Virus record (IMG/VR): IMGVR_UViG_3300019776_000299 | Coordinates: 1-61,373 of that record | Source: a virus | Direction: 5' to 3' (one strand) | Length of the DNA stretch: 61,373 bases | Part shown: piece by piece, positions 52,270 to 58,090 of the stretch | Layout of the letters: every line of letters starts with the position of its first letter | How positions within the stretch are numbered: position 1 is the stretch's first letter | Translations under genes and position numbers: made by a program | The notes under the pieces: model-generated | Told to the model about the DNA's origin: nothing | Databases searched by the model: none | Seen by the model: the letters and a program-made list of their open reading frames with translations, nothing else

Positions 52270-52361
52270 GCCCGCCTCCTGATGAGCAGCGCCCACAGCC
52301 AAAAGCCTATTCCGCCGATCATCAGGCTCGGCCAGATCACATCGAACAAGATGCCTTCCAT
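52266..52361 (-). CDS. 31-residue single-span membrane microprotein
   Basis: A very short gene with a near-perfect ribosome site (AAGGAGGTG, 6 bases from ATG). Its stop overlaps the next ATG as ATGA. The product has one hydrophobic helix (IWPSLMIGGIGFWLWALLI) flanked by an acidic N-terminus and RRRA, predicting an N-out membrane insertion. The strong site and coupling argue for real translation. Confidence 0.65.
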   Translation of the reverse strand: MEGILFDVIWPSLMIGGIGFWLWALLIRRRA

Positions 52362-52365
52362 CACT

Positions 52366-52407
52366 TCACCTCCTTCCCCGCGCGGGCGGGATGGTGATGT
52401 CAGTCAT
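52366..52407 (-). pseudogene. 13-codon remnant of a fourth tandem paralogue
   Basis: The first codons (MTDITIPP) and 22 surrounding bases match the start of paralogue 3 exactly, but the frame then runs into a stop (ARGRR-stop) just where the microprotein's ribosome site begins. It looks like the head of a deleted duplicate. It may still be translated as a leader peptide coupled to the microprotein. Confidence 0.6.
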
Positions 52408-52697
52408 CACGGCCTCCCCGCAAGGCCACAATAGCCGTGAGTGGTGGACGGTTCGCGCTCAATCCATTCAGCCGCAGGAGCGAACTTGTCATCCGCAGTA
52501 CGCACGACATCCACCAGCGCCCACCGCCACGCCATACAGCGGGAGCCAATACAAGCACACGACCAGTTTCCAGATGTGCGACCTGTGTTGATTTCGTTTC
52601 CCGCTTCAAAACCACGGTTAAATGTGCCGCCTTCTTCGCCGGGATGGCGTACATGAGGGCACCAACATTCACCAGCCTTCTTCTCTTCAACGATCAT
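52407..52697 (-). CDS. Conserved phage protein with CIGSRCMAWRW motif
   Basis: The ATG at 52697 (site AGGG, TGATG overlap with the upstream stop) gives 96 residues. Pairs of Cys (ECWCPH, CACIGSRCMAWRW, then HGYCGLAGRP) probably bind zinc or iron. This motif set is typical of a common phage protein annotated as unknown. Confidence 0.75.
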   Translation of the reverse strand: MIVEEKKAGECWCPHVRHPGEEGGTFNRGFEAGNEINTGRTSGNWSCACIGSRCMAWRWALVDVVRTADDKFAPAAEWIEREPSTTHGYCGLAGRP

Positions 52698-53041
52698 CAC
52701 AGACCCTCCCCTTCCTCGCAGTCAATCGTCAGGCAAACACAGGCAATTCGGCTATGGCAGGAACTCGCGTCTGCGGCGCTTTTGGAAAAGTAAAACCCTT
52801 CCGGTATCCCGCTTTCTTCAGGATACACATTCACCCACACCTCGCGCTTGATGCGGGGCTTCACTTCAATCAGGCTGTTGCAATCCAGCGCCGCTACGCC
52901 ATCATAAAGCCAAGTGTAAGCAATCCAGTTCTCGTCTTCACGGATCGCGCCGTGAATGGGTTTGTGACCACCCCCATCAGTCGCATAGATACGCACCTCA
53001 CGGCCATCGCGTGTGCGGTACTGCTTAGACTTGTCGATCAT
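52697..53041 (-). CDS. Conserved phage protein (YRTRDGREVRIYATDGGG family)
   Basis: A 114-residue protein with an N-terminal small beta domain (QYRTRDGREVRIYATDGGGH, IHGAI, WIAYTWLYDG) of a widespread phage family, and a second beta segment (KREVWVNVYPEESGIPEGF) followed by two Cys near the end. Function unknown. ATGA/TGATG overlaps join it to neighbours. Confidence 0.75.
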   Translation of the reverse strand: MIDKSKQYRTRDGREVRIYATDGGGHKPIHGAIREDENWIAYTWLYDGVAALDCNSLIEVKPRIKREVWVNVYPEESGIPEGFYFSKSAADASSCHSRIACVCLTIDCEEGEGL

Positions 53042-53331
53042 GCTTCCTCCTTCCCCGGCGCGGGCTGGCCGTCGAGGGCGGCGCGGGCGTTAACGTAGAT
53101 AACGTCATCCAACAGACCCACTGGAAGCCAGTGGTTCTTACTTATCAGTGTCAGGTCATCCATCACCTCCCGCAGCGCCGCCCGCAGCCGCATGTTCTCC
53201 GTTCGCTCATCAGCCAACCTGTTCAGTAGGCTGGTGATCTCCTTCGCCAGTTCCGCAGCCTGCGCCAGCATAGCCACGTACTCAGACCCCGTGAGCGTCA
53301 CGCAGGAAACAATCGCGGCGTCCTTACTCAT
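53038..53331 (-). CDS. Coiled-coil accessory protein, paralogue A
   Basis: The ATG at 53331 overlaps the previous stop as ATGA. The 97-residue product has a coiled coil (AELAKEITSLLNRLADERTE, then MRLRAALREVMDDL) and an end ARAALDGQPAPGKEEA. The LRxAL...ARAALxG pattern matches the next upstream gene, indicating an old duplication. Function unknown. Confidence 0.7.
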   Translation of the reverse strand: MSKDAAIVSCVTLTGSEYVAMLAQAAELAKEITSLLNRLADERTENMRLRAALREVMDDLTLISKNHWLPVGLLDDVIYVNARAALDGQPAPGKEEA

Positions 53332-53552
53332 CACTTTCCCTCCAGCGCGGCGCGGGCAACTTGAATGGCATAAACGCTGAAGCTGTCCGCAATGATGTCT
53401 TGCAGCGCCTCCCGCAGCCGCACGTTGGCGTAATACTCTGCGTGATATGAACTCGCCCACGTTTCATTAGCTTCACGCAGCCGCTCGTTGTCGGCGCGGA
53501 GGCTGGCGATCTCTGCCTTCAGCGCTTCAATCTCAATATCAAGCTGCGTCAT
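53331..53552 (-). CDS. Coiled-coil accessory protein, paralogue B
   Basis: A 73-residue protein: DIEIEALKAEIASLRADNER starts a coiled coil, then VRLREALQDIIADSF and the end VARAALEGK. It resembles the downstream gene in the second half. Such proteins are common in the small-gene blocks of alphaproteobacterial phages. Confidence 0.7.
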   Translation of the reverse strand: MTQLDIEIEALKAEIASLRADNERLREANETWASSYHAEYYANVRLREALQDIIADSFSVYAIQVARAALEGK

Positions 53553-53751
53553 TTGAAGGCCCCTTCATACTCAACGTGCAAACATCAACGCGCTTGCCAT
53601 TGCGCACCCGCTTGACGGTGACATCGCCTCCGTCCTGCGCGTACTGGTGCGCGGTGTGCATGATGTCAGAGAGCGCAAACGCCGAAGTGCCCTCGCAGGA
53701 AGCCACACGCTGGCCGCCCTGCCATACTTCGTACTTTACATATTTGACCAT
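53539..53751 (-). CDS. Small conserved phage protein (YEVWQGGQRVAS)
   Basis: A 70-residue protein with an N-terminal strand pair (KYEVWQGGQRVASCEG), a helix (LSDIMHTAHQYAQD) and a strand (VTVKRVRNGKRVDVC). It reads as a small alpha/beta domain. Function unknown. It overlaps the next gene by 14 bases. Confidence 0.65.
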   Translation of the reverse strand: MVKYVKYEVWQGGQRVASCEGTSAFALSDIMHTAHQYAQDGGDVTVKRVRNGKRVDVCTLSMKGPSNDAA

Positions 53752-53776
53752 AAGCTACTGATCCTATTGATAATCA

Positions 53777-53986
53777 CTAATCCGTGTTATCGGCTATCCC
53801 CGGCAAAACACTTTCACTGAGAGACTTTGACGCCTTAGACAGGAAACACTGGTCACTGTCCTCTTCGCCATCACCGTGAAACCAAACCGTTGTCTCAGAG
53901 TGTGTTAAACTATCCCACAAATAATGAACGCCCGTAACAGGGCGCTCACACAATCCACAGCTTATGTTAACTTCGCGGTTCTTCAT
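53777..53986 (-). CDS. Small CxxC protein
   Basis: A 69-residue protein beginning KNREVNISCGLCERPVTGVH, with a CGLC pair and a later Cys, perhaps a zinc knuckle. The remainder is acidic and Ser-rich. Its start overlaps the upstream stop by ATGA. Function unknown. Confidence 0.6.
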   Translation of the reverse strand: MKNREVNISCGLCERPVTGVHYLWDSLTHSETTVWFHGDGEEDSDQCFLSKASKSLSESVLPGIADNTD

Positions 53987-54264
53987 GGCTCATATCCCTT
54001 GGGGATCAGCGCGTCTGCGGCCTTGACGATGCGGCGCAGGGCCGTCTCATAGCCCTCAAACATGACGCCAGCAGCCGGGTGGTCCTTGTACTTCTCCGCA
54101 TAGTCCATGGCGACATTGGCGCAGGCGTGGACAAGGCTGGCCATGGCGCGGACGCCGCGTGCATAGGCGGCCCTAGTCTCAGGCGTGTCGCTGGTCCTCT
54201 GGTGCGCCTGAGCGGCGTTCAGCGCGGCCCGCATCATGTCGTGGACGATGTCTTCATTTGCCAT
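53983..54264 (-). CDS. Helical accessory protein
   Basis: A 93-residue all-helical protein: EDIVHDMMRAALNAAQAH, ARGVRAMASLVHACANVAMD and YETALRRIVKAADAL. No motif identifies a function. Overlapping junctions place it in the accessory operon upstream of terL. Confidence 0.65.
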   Translation of the reverse strand: MANEDIVHDMMRAALNAAQAHQRTSDTPETRAAYARGVRAMASLVHACANVAMDYAEKYKDHPAAGVMFEGYETALRRIVKAADALIPKGYEP

Positions 54265-54448
54265 TGGCGGCCTCCTGAAGCTCTATTGCGCGGGCGTGAT
54301 CCACGTAAGGCTCAATCGCCGCATCAAACGCCTTCTCCAATTCCTCAGCATCGTACATATCGCTGGCGAAATTGTCAGTGAACACGTCCAGTTTCTTCTG
54401 GGCTTCGCGCATACGTTTGCCCAACATGATGATCTGAAGCGGCGTCAT
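54254..54448 (-). CDS. Helical accessory protein
   Basis: A 64-residue helical, acidic protein beginning TPLQIIMLGKRMREAQKKL and containing YDAEELEKAFDAAIEPY. Function unknown. It overlaps both neighbours by 4-11 bases. Confidence 0.6.
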   Translation of the reverse strand: MTPLQIIMLGKRMREAQKKLDVFTDNFASDMYDAEELEKAFDAAIEPYVDHARAIELQEAANGK

Positions 54449-54615
54449 TCCATCCCCCTGAATTGCTTGGCGTCAATGCGCGCCATGGTTTCCTGCATAC
54501 GCTTGCGCCTCCGGTAATGCGCCAGCACGACATCCGTCATGATGTAGATCGCGGCGGCGAAGTACATCAGGACAGCCATGAAGGCCATCCACCAAATGAT
54601 ATCCAGCCCGCTCAT
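54445..54615 (-). CDS. 56-residue membrane protein
   Basis: The ATG at 54615 overlaps the upstream stop as ATGA. A long hydrophobic stretch (IIWWMAFMAVLMYFAAAIYI) is followed by a basic helix (AHYRRRKRMQETMARID). One span with a cytoplasmic basic tail is predicted. It pairs with the adjacent 54-residue membrane gene. Confidence 0.65.
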   Translation of the reverse strand: MSGLDIIWWMAFMAVLMYFAAAIYIMTDVVLAHYRRRKRMQETMARIDAKQFRGME

Positions 54616-54776
54616 GGACGCCACTCTCCATCGTAATCGCGGTAGATTTCGTTCTGCTGGCGCACATAATCGCGGGCGTCCTTGATTTCCGCGACAAGCT
54701 GGGCAGCGAAATACGCCAAGAAACACCCAATCAGGTGGATACCAAGCTCCATAAGCCCAATGAACATATCAATCAT
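54612..54776 (-). CDS. 54-residue membrane protein
   Basis: A short gene with ATGA overlap to the next and an 8-base overlap with the previous. It has an N-terminal hydrophobic helix (MFIGLMELGIHLIGCFLAYF) and a charged C-terminal helix (VAEIKDARDYVRQQNEIYRD). It might form a hetero-complex with the adjacent 56-residue membrane protein. Confidence 0.65.
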   Translation of the reverse strand: MIDMFIGLMELGIHLIGCFLAYFAAQLVAEIKDARDYVRQQNEIYRDYDGEWRP

Positions 54777-55086
54777 GGTCTTCGTCCTTCATCAGCTTGG
54801 CGATCTTGCGATTGATGGCAGAACGCGGCGGGGCTTCAATGGCCAGCGCGGGATTGGTCGCCATGGCCATGATAGCGCTATTGGTAGCGATTTCGCAAAA
54901 CTCCACCAGCTTGGTCGGGCTATCAAACTTGCCTGAGCGCATAGCCTCGCGCAGAAGTTCCCTGAACAGTTCGCCGTGGTCTGTCAGGTAAAGACGGGTG
55001 CGCATTGCGACCATGTGGCCGCCATCCGCAAGAGGGAATGCCGCTAACTCAGCATACTGGTTTGACTTGACCTTTACGAAATTCAT
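54769..55086 (-). CDS. Accessory protein next to the small terminase
   Basis: A 105-residue protein with a beta-rich start (KVKSNQYAELAAFPLADGGH, MVAMRTRLYL) and a helical second half (GELFRELLREAMRSGKF, TKLVEFCEIATNSAIM). It overlaps the small terminase gene by ATGA. Function unknown. Confidence 0.65.
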   Translation of the reverse strand: MNFVKVKSNQYAELAAFPLADGGHMVAMRTRLYLTDHGELFRELLREAMRSGKFDSPTKLVEFCEIATNSAIMAMATNPALAIEAPPRSAINRKIAKLMKDEDHD

Positions 55087-55655
55087 TCGTCTTCGTCCTC
55101 CTTGATTGTAGCGTCTGTTGCTTCAGCCTGTGCGGTGGCGATCTGAAGCGCCTGATACAGGGCTGCCTTGGCTTCCTTGGACAGGGAGCGCGGGTCTATG
55201 GTCTGAGGCGGGATCAGGTCCTTGCCATCTGCGCCAGTGACCTCTGTGACCTTGACCTCGCCCCACTTCTTACGCCTCAGCTTGCCCATGACCCACTTGC
55301 GGATTTCCGCGCTTTCCTTGCGCTGGCCTAGCTCTGCTGTCTCAAAGCCGGGATACCTACCGTCCATAATGTCTATGATGTTTTCAGCCATCAAATCCTG
55401 CTGAATATCCTTCGCACGCGCGTATTTGTGCTGGAAATCCTTATTTGACGCAACGTAAGCCATTATAGTTTCAAATGCCGGGAATGGCTTGCCCTTGAAG
55501 TCTTCTTCCTTGGCCGTCTGGACGATGGCGCGCAAGCTGTGGCCCGCGACAATCTTGGCGACGATGTAATCCTCTATCTCTTCCGTCCACTGGAACGGGG
55601 GCCTGCCCCTGCCGCGCGTGGGAAGCTTGATGATATTTTCGTCTTCTTGGCTCAT
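55083..55655 (-). CDS. terS: Terminase small subunit-like protein
   Basis: A start at 55655 gives 190 residues. Residues 20-110 match phage small terminases with an HTH: WTEEIEDYIVAKIVAGHSLR, IVQTAKEEDF, FETIMAYVASNKDFQHKYAR, AKDIQQDLMAENIIDI. Residues 120-145 contain the usual basic RKWVMGKLRRKKWG. The C-terminus is acidic. It should recognise the packaging site and engage TerL. It lies about 5 kb from terL and begins the late transcript. No ribosome site precedes the ATG, and a -10 box lies 7 bases away, so the mRNA may be leaderless. Confidence 0.8.
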   Translation of the reverse strand: MSQEDENIIKLPTRGRGRPPFQWTEEIEDYIVAKIVAGHSLRAIVQTAKEEDFKGKPFPAFETIMAYVASNKDFQHKYARAKDIQQDLMAENIIDIMDGRYPGFETAELGQRKESAEIRKWVMGKLRRKKWGEVKVTEVTGADGKDLIPPQTIDPRSLSKEAKAALYQALQIATAQAEATDATIKEDEDE

Positions 55656-55690
55656 GGTCAAATTGTAGCATGTTTCATGCAGTTTTGACC
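55656..55690 (-). promoter_or_regulatory. Leaderless terminase promoter within a nested dyad operator
   Basis: Read leftward: a -35-like GTCAAA (55684-55689), 16 bases, then -10 TACAAT (55662-55667), only 7 bases before the ATG at 55655. An outer dyad GGTCAAA/TTTGACC occupies 55656-55662 and 55684-55690, and an inner GCATG/CATGC occupies 55668-55672 and 55676-55680. A dimeric regulator bound here would cover the whole promoter. Confidence 0.6.
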
Positions 55691-55732
55691 CCGTTTTCCA
55701 CTGATATTGGCAGAAATAGTTCCTGACCCCTA

Positions 55733-55761
55733 TTGCAATCGTCCCTGATCCGTGACATATA
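55733..55761 (+). promoter_or_regulatory. Early promoter A with TCAC-N6-GTGA-type operator
   Basis: -35 TTGCAA (55733-55738), 17-base spacer, -10 CATATA (55756-55761). The spacer holds TCCC-TGATCC-GTGA (55742-55755), one mismatch from the shared dyad. Downstream are a GGCC-N6-GGCC stem (55771-55784) and the GGCCCCCA block shared with promoters B and C. Confidence 0.7.
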
Positions 55762-55800
55762 GTGGTCATAGGCCACTGATGGCCCCCACGGGAGACTAAA

Positions 55801-56091
55801 ATGACGAAGCTCAAGACCGAATACGATGCCACCCTTGAAGTCTGGTTTGCCTATGACGGCGACACCCGCGACAACAGCCGCGCCCTTGGTCAGGGCACCA
55901 CCCCTGAGGATGCACGCTCTGACTTCTGGTATCAGGTCAATGGCGAAGCGGCTGACCTGTACTATCAGGATGAGACGGAGTGCTGGGTCCTGAGGCAGGG
56001 TCCTTGGCATGGCCTGACCTTCGACAGCAAGGAGGCCGCCATCGCCTACGCTGACAATCACGAATGGCAAGTGAAGACATTGGGGGTTTAG
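55801..56091 (+). CDS. Early protein of unknown function
   Basis: A 96-residue acidic protein with a beta start (YDATLEVWFAYDGDTRD), a helix (TPEDARSDFWYQVN) and a second alpha-beta unit (FDSKEAAIAYADNHEWQVK). The order suggests two small repeats of a strand-helix unit. Its own promoter and a terminator flank it, so it is expressed as a single-gene transcript. Confidence 0.7.
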   Translation: MTKLKTEYDATLEVWFAYDGDTRDNSRALGQGTTPEDARSDFWYQVNGEAADLYYQDETECWVLRQGPWHGLTFDSKEAAIAYADNHEWQVKTLGV

Positions 56092-56105
56092 GCCCCCTTT
56101 TTCTT
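56082..56105 (+). terminator. Intrinsic terminator overlapping the stop codon
   Basis: GGGGG (56082-56086) pairs with CCCCC (56093-56097). The TAG stop lies in the loop, and TTTTTCTTT follows. It is the same design as the terminator at 1112-1137. Confidence 0.8.
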
Positions 56106-56116
56106 TACATACCCCG

Positions 56117-56145
56117 TTGACAGCATCACTGATACGGGATATGAG
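56117..56145 (+). promoter_or_regulatory. Early promoter B with TCAC-N6-GGGA operator
   Basis: -35 TTGACA (56117-56122), 17 bases, -10 TATGAG (56140-56145). The spacer holds TCAC-TGATAC-GGGA (56126-56139). The leader has GGCC-N6-GGCC (56156-56169), then CCCCCA and the ribosome site AGGAGC. Confidence 0.75.
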
Positions 56146-56190
56146 AGTGGTCATAGGCCAATCACGGCCCCCAACTAGGAGCTACCTCAA

Positions 56191-56841
56191 ATGACCTACG
56201 ATACTGAACTGACCCGCTTCCAGAACTTCACCCGCAACATTGGCGTCAATGTGCCGGATCACGTCAACCCGGACAACGAAGGCGCTTATGTCGCCTCTGC
56301 GGTCAACCGCATCACCGCCAACTGGGTCAAGGGCAATCACACCCGCTGGTTCGCCGCTCACTCTGACGCCCGCGTGCTGCGCGACTGGCTTCTGGGCTAC
56401 TCTGACGATCTACCCCGCCGTCCGTCCGGTTCTGGCTTCGGTGAGCTTCTGGACAAGCTGGCGCGCGATCTGGACGAATGCGGCAATCTGTCGGACAAGC
56501 AGACCGCGATTGTCCGCAACGCGCTGGCACGCCAGATTGAGTTCGCCGCCAAGCGCAAGACGGAGTTTGCGGCCAAGAACGCCTCCAGCCAGCACATTGG
56601 CACCCCGGGCAAGCGCGAAGTGTTCAACCTGACTGTCCAGTGGTTCAAGTCGTTTGAGGGAACCTTCGGCCTGTCCTACATCTTCGGCTTGCGCGATGCC
56701 GCTGACAACATCGTCATCTACAAGGGCACCAAGTACCTTGGCGACAAGGGTCAGGCCATCAACGTCAAGGCCACCGTGGCTGAGCATGGTGAGCGCGATG
56801 GTGCCAAGCAGACGATCATCAGCCGCCCCGCCGCAGTCTAA
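56191..56841 (+). CDS. Early protein with C-terminal KQTIISRP motif
   Basis: A 216-residue protein. Residues 1-80 are helical with FQNFTRNIGVNVPDH and TRWFAAHSDARVLRDWL. Residues 85-125 are a helical hairpin. Residues 138-216 form a beta-rich domain (VFNLTVQWFKSFEGTFGLSY, VIYKGTKYLGDKGQAINVKA) ending HGERDGAKQTIISRP, a C-terminal pattern recurrent in phage proteins and suggestive of a small nucleic-acid or partner-binding barrel. Function unknown. Confidence 0.7.
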   Translation: MTYDTELTRFQNFTRNIGVNVPDHVNPDNEGAYVASAVNRITANWVKGNHTRWFAAHSDARVLRDWLLGYSDDLPRRPSGSGFGELLDKLARDLDECGNLSDKQTAIVRNALARQIEFAAKRKTEFAAKNASSQHIGTPGKREVFNLTVQWFKSFEGTFGLSYIFGLRDAADNIVIYKGTKYLGDKGQAINVKATVAEHGERDGAKQTIISRPAAV

Positions 56842-56847
56842 GCCATA

Positions 56848-56869
56848 CAGGGGGCCTCAGTGCCCCCTG
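56848..56869 (+). terminator. G/C hairpin without T-run; weak terminator or attenuator
   Basis: CAGGGGGC (56848-56855) pairs with GCCCCCTG (56862-56869) in the gap after the 216-residue gene. No T-run follows, so read-through into the next gene is likely. It may protect the upstream mRNA end. Confidence 0.5.
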
Positions 56870-56889
56870 CCCACCATCAGGAGGATATT

Positions 56890-57132
56890 ATGAGAAACAC
56901 CGAAATCACCCACGTCCAAGAAATCCTGCGCCATATTCGGCAGGCCCTAGAGTTCATTGACGGCCAAAGCGACCGCCAGGCGGCCCATGTACACGCCGAT
57001 CTGAAGAACGCTGCATTGCGCGGGGAAATCTTGATCCGTGAATGGCGGCGGGACCAGCAGAAGGCGACAGAGGCACGCCTGAACCGCCGCTACAACCCGG
57101 CTGAAGACCCCGATTACGACGATATTTCGTGA
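56890..57132 (+). CDS. Small helical early protein
   Basis: The ATG at 56890 follows AGGAGGATATT. The 80-residue product is helical: ITHVQEILRHIRQALEFID, then ADLKNAALRGEILIREWRRD, and an acidic end DPDYDDIS. It has no recognised family. It is probably co-transcribed with the preceding gene. Confidence 0.7.
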   Translation: MRNTEITHVQEILRHIRQALEFIDGQSDRQAAHVHADLKNAALRGEILIREWRRDQQKATEARLNRRYNPAEDPDYDDIS

Positions 57133-57139
57133 CACCCCA

Positions 57140-57169
57140 TTGACCCATGTCACCTATACGTGATATGGG
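57140..57169 (+). promoter_or_regulatory. Early promoter C with perfect TCAC-N6-GTGA operator
   Basis: -35 TTGACC (57140-57145), 18-base spacer, -10 TATGGG (57164-57169). The spacer contains TCAC-CTATAC-GTGA (57150-57163), with perfect arms. The leader carries GGCC-N5-GGCC (57181-57193), then CCCCAATG and site GTGAGG. Confidence 0.75.
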
Positions 57170-57210
57170 TCTTTTCGTTAGGCCATCCCGGCCCCCAATG
57201 TGAGGTTCCA

Positions 57211-57384
57211 ATGTTCTCTGACACCGTAAAGTTCTCCACCCGCAAGCTGCCCAACGGGCACACGATCTTCACCATCCAGTTCAAGGACGGGCGCGCAATT
57301 GACTTCGCCACCGCCAAGCTGCTGGCAGCCTACCTCAACCAGCATGACCTCGAAATCGAACTGAACAACGGGAGGGCCGCTTGA
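57211..57384 (+). CDS. 57-residue early protein
   Basis: Starting at the ATG after GTGAGGTTCCA, the product is MFSDTVKFSTRKLPNGHTIF, TIQFKDGRAIDFATAKLLAA, then a helix YLNQHDLEIELNN. It reads as a small beta-beta-alpha domain. It is the first gene of a four-gene rightward unit. Confidence 0.7.
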   Translation: MFSDTVKFSTRKLPNGHTIFTIQFKDGRAIDFATAKLLAAYLNQHDLEIELNNGRAA

Positions 57385-57656
57385 CCCTCACAGAGACGTT
57401 CCCGGCCCCCACAACGGCAGCGGGGAGGCTATACTGGCTTCCCTGCTACGTTCGCCTCGCACGGGCTGTCTATGACACCTACATGCGCTCCCACGAAGAC
57501 CGTGAGCGGGAGCAACATATCCGCTCATGCGCTACCCGGTGGGGCATCACACGCCGCTGTGCGCTGGCCCTGCTGACTGGCGAAGCCACCTATGAACTGA
57601 CCGACGATACCGTAACCTTGACCCGTACTATTGTAGAGGACAACCATGCTCATTAA
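57381..57656 (+). CDS. 91-residue early protein (TTG start)
   Basis: Begins with TTG overlapping the previous stop (TTGA), with GGGAGGG upstream. Helical N-terminal half (LYWLPCYVRLARAVYDTYMR), a basic helix-turn-helix-like segment (IRSCATRWGITRRCALALLT) and an acidic strand-rich end. DNA binding is possible but weakly supported. Confidence 0.65.
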   Translation: MTLTETFPAPTTAAGRLYWLPCYVRLARAVYDTYMRSHEDREREQHIRSCATRWGITRRCALALLTGEATYELTDDTVTLTRTIVEDNHAH

Positions 57657-57822
57657 CATCACGCAATACCCCGTATCTACGCTGGAGCCTGAAGAGCGCG
57701 ACTTTTGGGGCGAGTATGAACTGGATGAGGTAGACGCGCCGCTGGCCCAAGACGAAGCCTTCCGGGTGCTAGAGGGCCGCGTGTTTGAAGCGGTTTGGCC
57801 CTGCGATGAGTTCCCTTGGTGA
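57646..57822 (+). CDS. 58-residue acidic early protein
   Basis: Overlaps the previous gene by 11 bases, with AGAGGACAACC before the ATG. The acidic product starts MLINITQYPVSTLEPEERDF and ends VFEAVWPCDEFPW. Small acidic early proteins often bind host enzymes or mimic DNA, but no target can be named. Confidence 0.7.
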   Translation: MLINITQYPVSTLEPEERDFWGEYELDEVDAPLAQDEAFRVLEGRVFEAVWPCDEFPW

Positions 57823-57830
57823 GGCGCGGC

Positions 57831-58001
57831 ATGAAGCGCCATGAACCCTGCGCCCATCTTCGCCCTGATTACGATAGGCTGGAAAGCGCCCACCATATCC
57901 GCCGCCACCCCGTCACAGATGAGATTAGCTGGGAACCTACTGGCATGATGCAGGAGCTTGCACGCCTTGGGCTGGTGGATGGTGCTGGCGGCAAGACTTG
58001 A
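57831..58001 (+). CDS. 56-residue early protein overlapping the tRNA on the other strand
   Basis: ATG at 57831 with GAGGCG just upstream. The product MKRHEPCAHLRPDYDRLESA ... SWEPTGMMQELARLGLVDGA ends with codons that lie opposite the 3' end of the tRNA-Thr gene. Function unknown. It is the last gene before the rightward terminator at 58061. Confidence 0.55.
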   Translation: MKRHEPCAHLRPDYDRLESAHHIRRHPVTDEISWEPTGMMQELARLGLVDGAGGKT

Positions 58002-58056
58002 ACTTGCGACCTACCGCTTACAAGGCGGTTGCTGCTACCAACTGAGCTACGCCAGC
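57980..58056 (-). tRNA. tRNA-Thr (anticodon UGU)
   Basis: Read leftward, the acceptor arms GCTGGCG/CGCCAGC pair fully. The anticodon stem ACCGC/GCGGT encloses CTTGTAA (anticodon TGT, codon ACA). The T stem GCAAG/CTTGC encloses TTCAAGT, and ACCA is encoded at the end. The D stem is only 3 base pairs (GCT/AGC, with a C-C mismatch). It is the last element of the leftward 58089-59851 operon and could supply a codon rare in the host. Confidence 0.9.
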
Positions 58057-58060
58057 ATGA

Positions 58061-58090
58061 GGGGAGGTTATTAGCCTCCCCTTTTCTTTT
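58061..58090 (+). terminator. Intrinsic terminator of the rightward early unit
   Basis: GGGGAGG/CCTCCCC, a perfect 7-bp stem with a 7-base loop, followed by TTTTCTTTT on the plus strand. It stops rightward transcripts that would run antisense through the tRNA and into the convergent operon. Confidence 0.85.
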
